From: Alphaproteobacteria bacterium
GTDB lineage: Bacteria > Pseudomonadota > Alphaproteobacteria > Puniceispirillales > Puniceispirillaceae
DNA length: 8,021 nt
Assembly: GCA_011525265.1 (NCBI GenBank)
Contig: WTHV01000052.1
Span: forward strand, 1 to 8,021
Direction of reading: 5' to 3'
Shown: positions 5,612 to 8,021 of the stretch, in pieces
How positions within the stretch are numbered: position 1 is the first letter of the stretch
Layout of the letters: the number at the start of each line of letters is the position of its first letter
Translations under genes and position numbers: made by a program
Notes under the pieces: model-generated
Seen by the model: the letters and a program-made list of their open reading frames with translations, nothing else
The model's database searches: none
Told to the model about the DNA's origin: nothing

Positions 5612-6571
5612 ATGCGTTTTGGAATTTTGGGCGATGCAAAGATTGCACGCAATTGCTTGAGGCCAGCGATCTTATCAGCTGGTCATCAGATCACAACCAT
5701 TGGCCGGCGAGACCCGTCTAAAGGGGCAGACCCTATATGGGGCGATGTTGCGGTTAAGACATATGATGGGTTATTGGCAGATGATACTGTAGATGCGGTT
5801 TATATTGCTTTGCCAAATCATCTTCACGTGCCCTACGCCATTAAGGCACTAGAGGCTGGTAAGCCTGTGATTTGCGAAAAGCCTGTTGCGCTAAATTTAG
5901 AAGAGCTTGCCCGTTTGGAAGAGGCTGCACAGCGGTCAGGCTGCTATCTTTATGATGGCTATATGGTGCGCTATCATCCGCAATGGGAGTGGCTGCAGGG
6001 CTGTGATGTGGGGTCTCGTCAGGCCATACATGCGCATTTCTCCTATCCGCCACATAGCGCAGATAACATCCGCAGTAAGCCAGAATGGGGCGGTGGTCCG
6101 ATTTGGGATATTGGCTGCTATTGCTTGCTCTCAGGCTTGATGCTGTTTGATGGCACGCCTGAATTACTGTCATTCACCAAACATAAATTGCCAAATCAGC
6201 CTGTCGAGCATTTGGCAAGTGCCATTGTGTCTTTCTCACATGACGCCTCAGATGAGGCGCAAATTTTGACCTTCACCTGTTCAGGTGGCATAGGCTTGGC
6301 ACAATCGTTACAGCTTGTTGGCACGCATGGCTGGGCAAGGCTTGAGGTGCCATTTAATCCACCACAAGAGGCCACAGCCTATTTTGCGCGTGCAGATGAT
6401 GGCAGAAAAGACCTGCTAGGGGCAGGTGAGATGGTGACATTTGCCGCTTGTGATCAGTATGAATTAATGGTCAAAGATTTTGTGCAAGCTGTCGAGGATG
6501 GCCGGAAAACAGACCTGTCTTATTCTAGGCATATCACGAAAATTCTATCCACTATGGTCGAAGGGGGCTAG
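5612..6571 (+). CDS. Gfo/Idh/MocA-family oxidoreductase (sugar dehydrogenase-like)
   Basis: A 319-aa NAD(P)-dependent dehydrogenase with an N-terminal Rossmann fold and a C-terminal alpha/beta substrate domain. The nucleotide-binding motif is GILGDAKIA (4-12); Gly31-Arg32-Arg33 after the second strand suggests NADP(H). The hallmark EKP is at 89-91 (VICEKPVAL), with Lys90 as the catalytic lysine. The second active-site motif is IWDIGCYCL, with Asp166 and Tyr170. Tyr at this place is the type found in glucose-fructose oxidoreductase, dihydrodiol dehydrogenase and related D-xylose 1-dehydrogenases, whereas inositol dehydrogenases have His. It therefore probably oxidises or reduces a pyranose or pentose-like substrate. 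The length is normal for this branch. The ATG at 5612 follows AGGGGGAG at 5601-5608. The xylulokinase gene starts 5 bp after the stop codon, so the two are almost certainly cotranscribed and the substrate is probably a pentose, pentitol or similar. The exact substrate is not determined. Confidence 0.92.
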   Translation: MRFGILGDAKIARNCLRPAILSAGHQITTIGRRDPSKGADPIWGDVAVKTYDGLLADDTVDAVYIALPNHLHVPYAIKALEAGKPVICEKPVALNLEELARLEEAAQRSGCYLYDGYMVRYHPQWEWLQGCDVGSRQAIHAHFSYPPHSADNIRSKPEWGGGPIWDIGCYCLLSGLMLFDGTPELLSFTKHKLPNQPVEHLASAIVSFSHDASDEAQILTFTCSGGIGLAQSLQLVGTHGWARLEVPFNPPQEATAYFARADDGRKDLLGAGEMVTFAACDQYELMVKDFVQAVEDGRKTDLSYSRHITKILSTMVEGG

Positions 6572-6576
6572 GGCTT

Positions 6577-8021
6577 ATGTATCTGGGGCTTGATATTGGC
6601 ACATCGTCTGTCAAAGCATTGCTGATTGATGCGAATTTTGTGCCAATTGCAACAGCTAGCGCACCCCTATCGGTAGAACGCCCGCAAGAAGGGGCCTCAG
6701 AACAAGACCCGCGCGCATGGTGTGAGGCAATCGATAAGCTTATGCAAGAGATAGGGGCAATGGCACCAGAGGCTCTGCAACAGATTGTGTCTATTGGCTT
6801 GTCTGGACAGATGCATGGCATGGTAGCACTTGATGATAAGTGCGATATTTTGCGCCCTGCCATTTTATGGAATGATGTCAGGTGCGGGGAACAAGCAGAG
6901 GCGCTTGATAGACAAGTCCCACAATTTCGTGCCATTGGCGGCAATGCGGTGATGGCTGGTTTTACCGCACCAAAGGCCGTGTGGTGCGCGGCAAATGAGC
7001 CTGAGATTTTTGCCAAAATTGATAAGATATTATTGCCCAAAGATTATGTGCGCTATTGGCTATCTGGAGAGATGATCAGTGATTTATCTGATTCAAGTGG
7101 CACCTTATGGCTTGATGTTGGCAAGCGTGATTATAGCACAGATTTGCTGTCTGCTTGTGGCCTTAGACGTGATCAAGTGCCAGAGCTTGCAGAAGGCTCA
7201 GCACCGGCAGGCCGCTTAAAAGAGGCGCTGGCACATAAATGGGGCATTGCAGGCAGGCCTGTTATCGCAGGGGCAGGGGATAATGCGGCGGCCGCTTGTG
7301 GGCTTGGTGTCGTATCACCTGGTGATGGCTTTGTCTCGCTTGGCACCTCAGGTGTTGTATTTATGGTCACAGATGCCTTTGCCCCTGCGGCACAAAGTGG
7401 CGCCCATGCCTTTTGTCATGCTTTGCCAAATTTGTGGCATCAGATGGGCGTTATTTTATCTGCAACAGATTCTCTTAATTGGCTTAAGGATATCACGGCC
7501 CGCCCTATCTCAGAATTGGCACAATTGGCAAAGACTGTTGAGAGTGGGGCGCAGAATTGTTATTTCCACCCCTATTTATCTGGCGAGCGCACGCCGCATA
7601 ATGATGCCAACGCCAAAGGCGGCTTTATCGGCCTTGGGCGCACTCATGGTGTGGCGGAAATGGCTTATGCCGTTCTTGAAGGGGTGGCATTTGCACTTGG
7701 TGATTGTGTTGATGTGCTAGCACAAGCGGGAAATACGCCTGAGAGGCTTATCGCAACAGGCGGGGGTGCGCAAAATAGCCAATGGTTACAGATGATAGCA
7801 GATGTCACAAATTGCGCCATTATCCTGCCAGCAGATGGCGATTATGGTGCGGCTTTGGGGGCGGCACGATTGGGGGCTATCGCCTCTGGCACAGCAGGCA
7901 ATGAGATATTAACAAAGCCTGAGCATAAGGCGATTTTCACCCCAGATAAGGCGCGTCATGCGCACCTGCATGAACGCCGCCTGATGTGGCAAAAGCTGTA
8001 TGAAGGCATAAAGGCTGTACA
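6577..8021 (+). CDS. xylB: Xylulokinase (FGGY family), 3' end cut by window
   Basis: Phosphorylates D-xylulose to xylulose 5-phosphate with ATP, the entry step to the pentose phosphate pathway; cytoplasmic. I translated 481 codons from the ATG at 6577 to the right edge with no stop. Known xylulokinases are about 480-500 aa, so only a few residues should be missing. Motifs: LGLDIGTSSVK (3-13, with Asp6), GLSGQMHGM (74-82, the sugar-binding Met-His pair at 79-80 typical of xylulokinase), AGAGDNAAAA (231-240, catalytic base Asp235), SLGTSGV (254-260), PYLSGERTPHND (332-343), and the nucleotide-binding TGGGAQNSQWLQMIADV (394-410). All key residues are present, so the enzyme should be active. It starts 5 bp after the Gfo/Idh stop. 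AAGGGGG at 6561-6567 lies inside the end of that gene, 9 bp before the ATG, which suggests translational coupling. Other FGGY kinases (ribulokinase, glycerol kinase) fit less well because of SGQMHG. Confidence 0.94.
   Translation, partial: MYLGLDIGTSSVKALLIDANFVPIATASAPLSVERPQEGASEQDPRAWCEAIDKLMQEIGAMAPEALQQIVSIGLSGQMHGMVALDDKCDILRPAILWNDVRCGEQAEALDRQVPQFRAIGGNAVMAGFTAPKAVWCAANEPEIFAKIDKILLPKDYVRYWLSGEMISDLSDSSGTLWLDVGKRDYSTDLLSACGLRRDQVPELAEGSAPAGRLKEALAHKWGIAGRPVIAGAGDNAAAACGLGVVSPGDGFVSLGTSGVVFMVTDAFAPAAQSGAHAFCHALPNLWHQMGVILSATDSLNWLKDITARPISELAQLAKTVESGAQNCYFHPYLSGERTPHNDANAKGGFIGLGRTHGVAEMAYAVLEGVAFALGDCVDVLAQAGNTPERLIATGGGAQNSQWLQMIADVTNCAIILPADGDYGAALGAARLGAIASGTAGNEILTKPEHKAIFTPDKARHAHLHERRLMWQKLYEGIKAV

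Noticed and set aside
5841..6173. Open frame of 110 codons on the minus strand.
   Set aside because: It is antisense to the Gfo/Idh gene over its EKP and DIGCY motifs and has no recognisable domain.
6552..7040. Open frame of 162 codons on the minus strand.
   Set aside because: It lies opposite the start of the xylulokinase gene, is rich in Ser, Ala, Cys and His, shows no family resemblance, and the kinase motifs on the plus strand are unmistakable.
7247..7720. Open frame of 157 codons on the plus strand.
   Set aside because: It sits in a different frame inside the xylulokinase gene, whose SLGTSGV and SGERTPHND motifs span the same bases.
1..8021. Defence island, prophage, transposon or CRISPR-type system.
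   Set aside because: Every substantial coding region is a recognisable metabolic, regulatory or exported protein. I saw no direct-repeat array, transposase, integrase or terminal inverted repeats.

Overview
The window reads as ordinary bacterial chromosome, densely packed with metabolic genes. The protein families point to a Gram-negative proteobacterium, most likely an alphaproteobacterium. By eye the GC content is moderate, with many AT-ending codons, which would suit a marine lineage such as SAR116, but that placement is an inference and is weak. I see no mobile element, CRISPR array, rRNA, tRNA or phage gene. There are eight protein-coding genes. The first is cut by the left edge of the window and the last is cut by the right edge.

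Layout. (1) Positions 1-1995, plus strand: the end of a MurR/RpiR-family regulator, then after 29 bp a Rieske non-heme iron oxygenase of the CntA/GbcA (quaternary-amine) type. They look like one transcription unit, so the regulator probably controls the oxygenase. (2) Positions 1982-3037, minus strand: a metallophosphoesterase with four predicted membrane helices, whose 3' end overlaps the oxygenase gene by 14 bp. (3) Positions 3195-4783, plus strand: a small exported protein with a twin-arginine signal and a FecR-like core, then a 3-hydroxyisobutyrate-dehydrogenase-family reductase. (4) Positions 4811-5461, minus strand: a HAD-fold protein that lacks both catalytic aspartates of motif I. (5) From 5612 to the right edge, plus strand: a Gfo/Idh/MocA sugar-type dehydrogenase followed 5 bp later by a nearly complete xylulokinase, clearly an operon.

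How the genes may work together. The right-hand pair suggests pentose or polyol catabolism: oxidation of a sugar-like substrate and phosphorylation of D-xylulose or a similar ketose. The left-hand pair suggests regulated oxidative attack on a small, perhaps methylated-amine, compound. The reductase partner of the oxygenase is not in the window. The middle genes are not obviously linked to either pathway. Two intergenic stretches, 3038-3194 and 5462-5611, separate divergent genes and must hold promoters for both directions. No gene-free stretch exceeds about 160 bases.

I found no convincing new multi-gene system. The most unusual items are the HAD-fold protein with a replaced nucleophile, the Tat-exported FecR-like protein with a triple-cysteine motif, and the pairing of an atypical RpiR regulator with a Rieske oxygenase.
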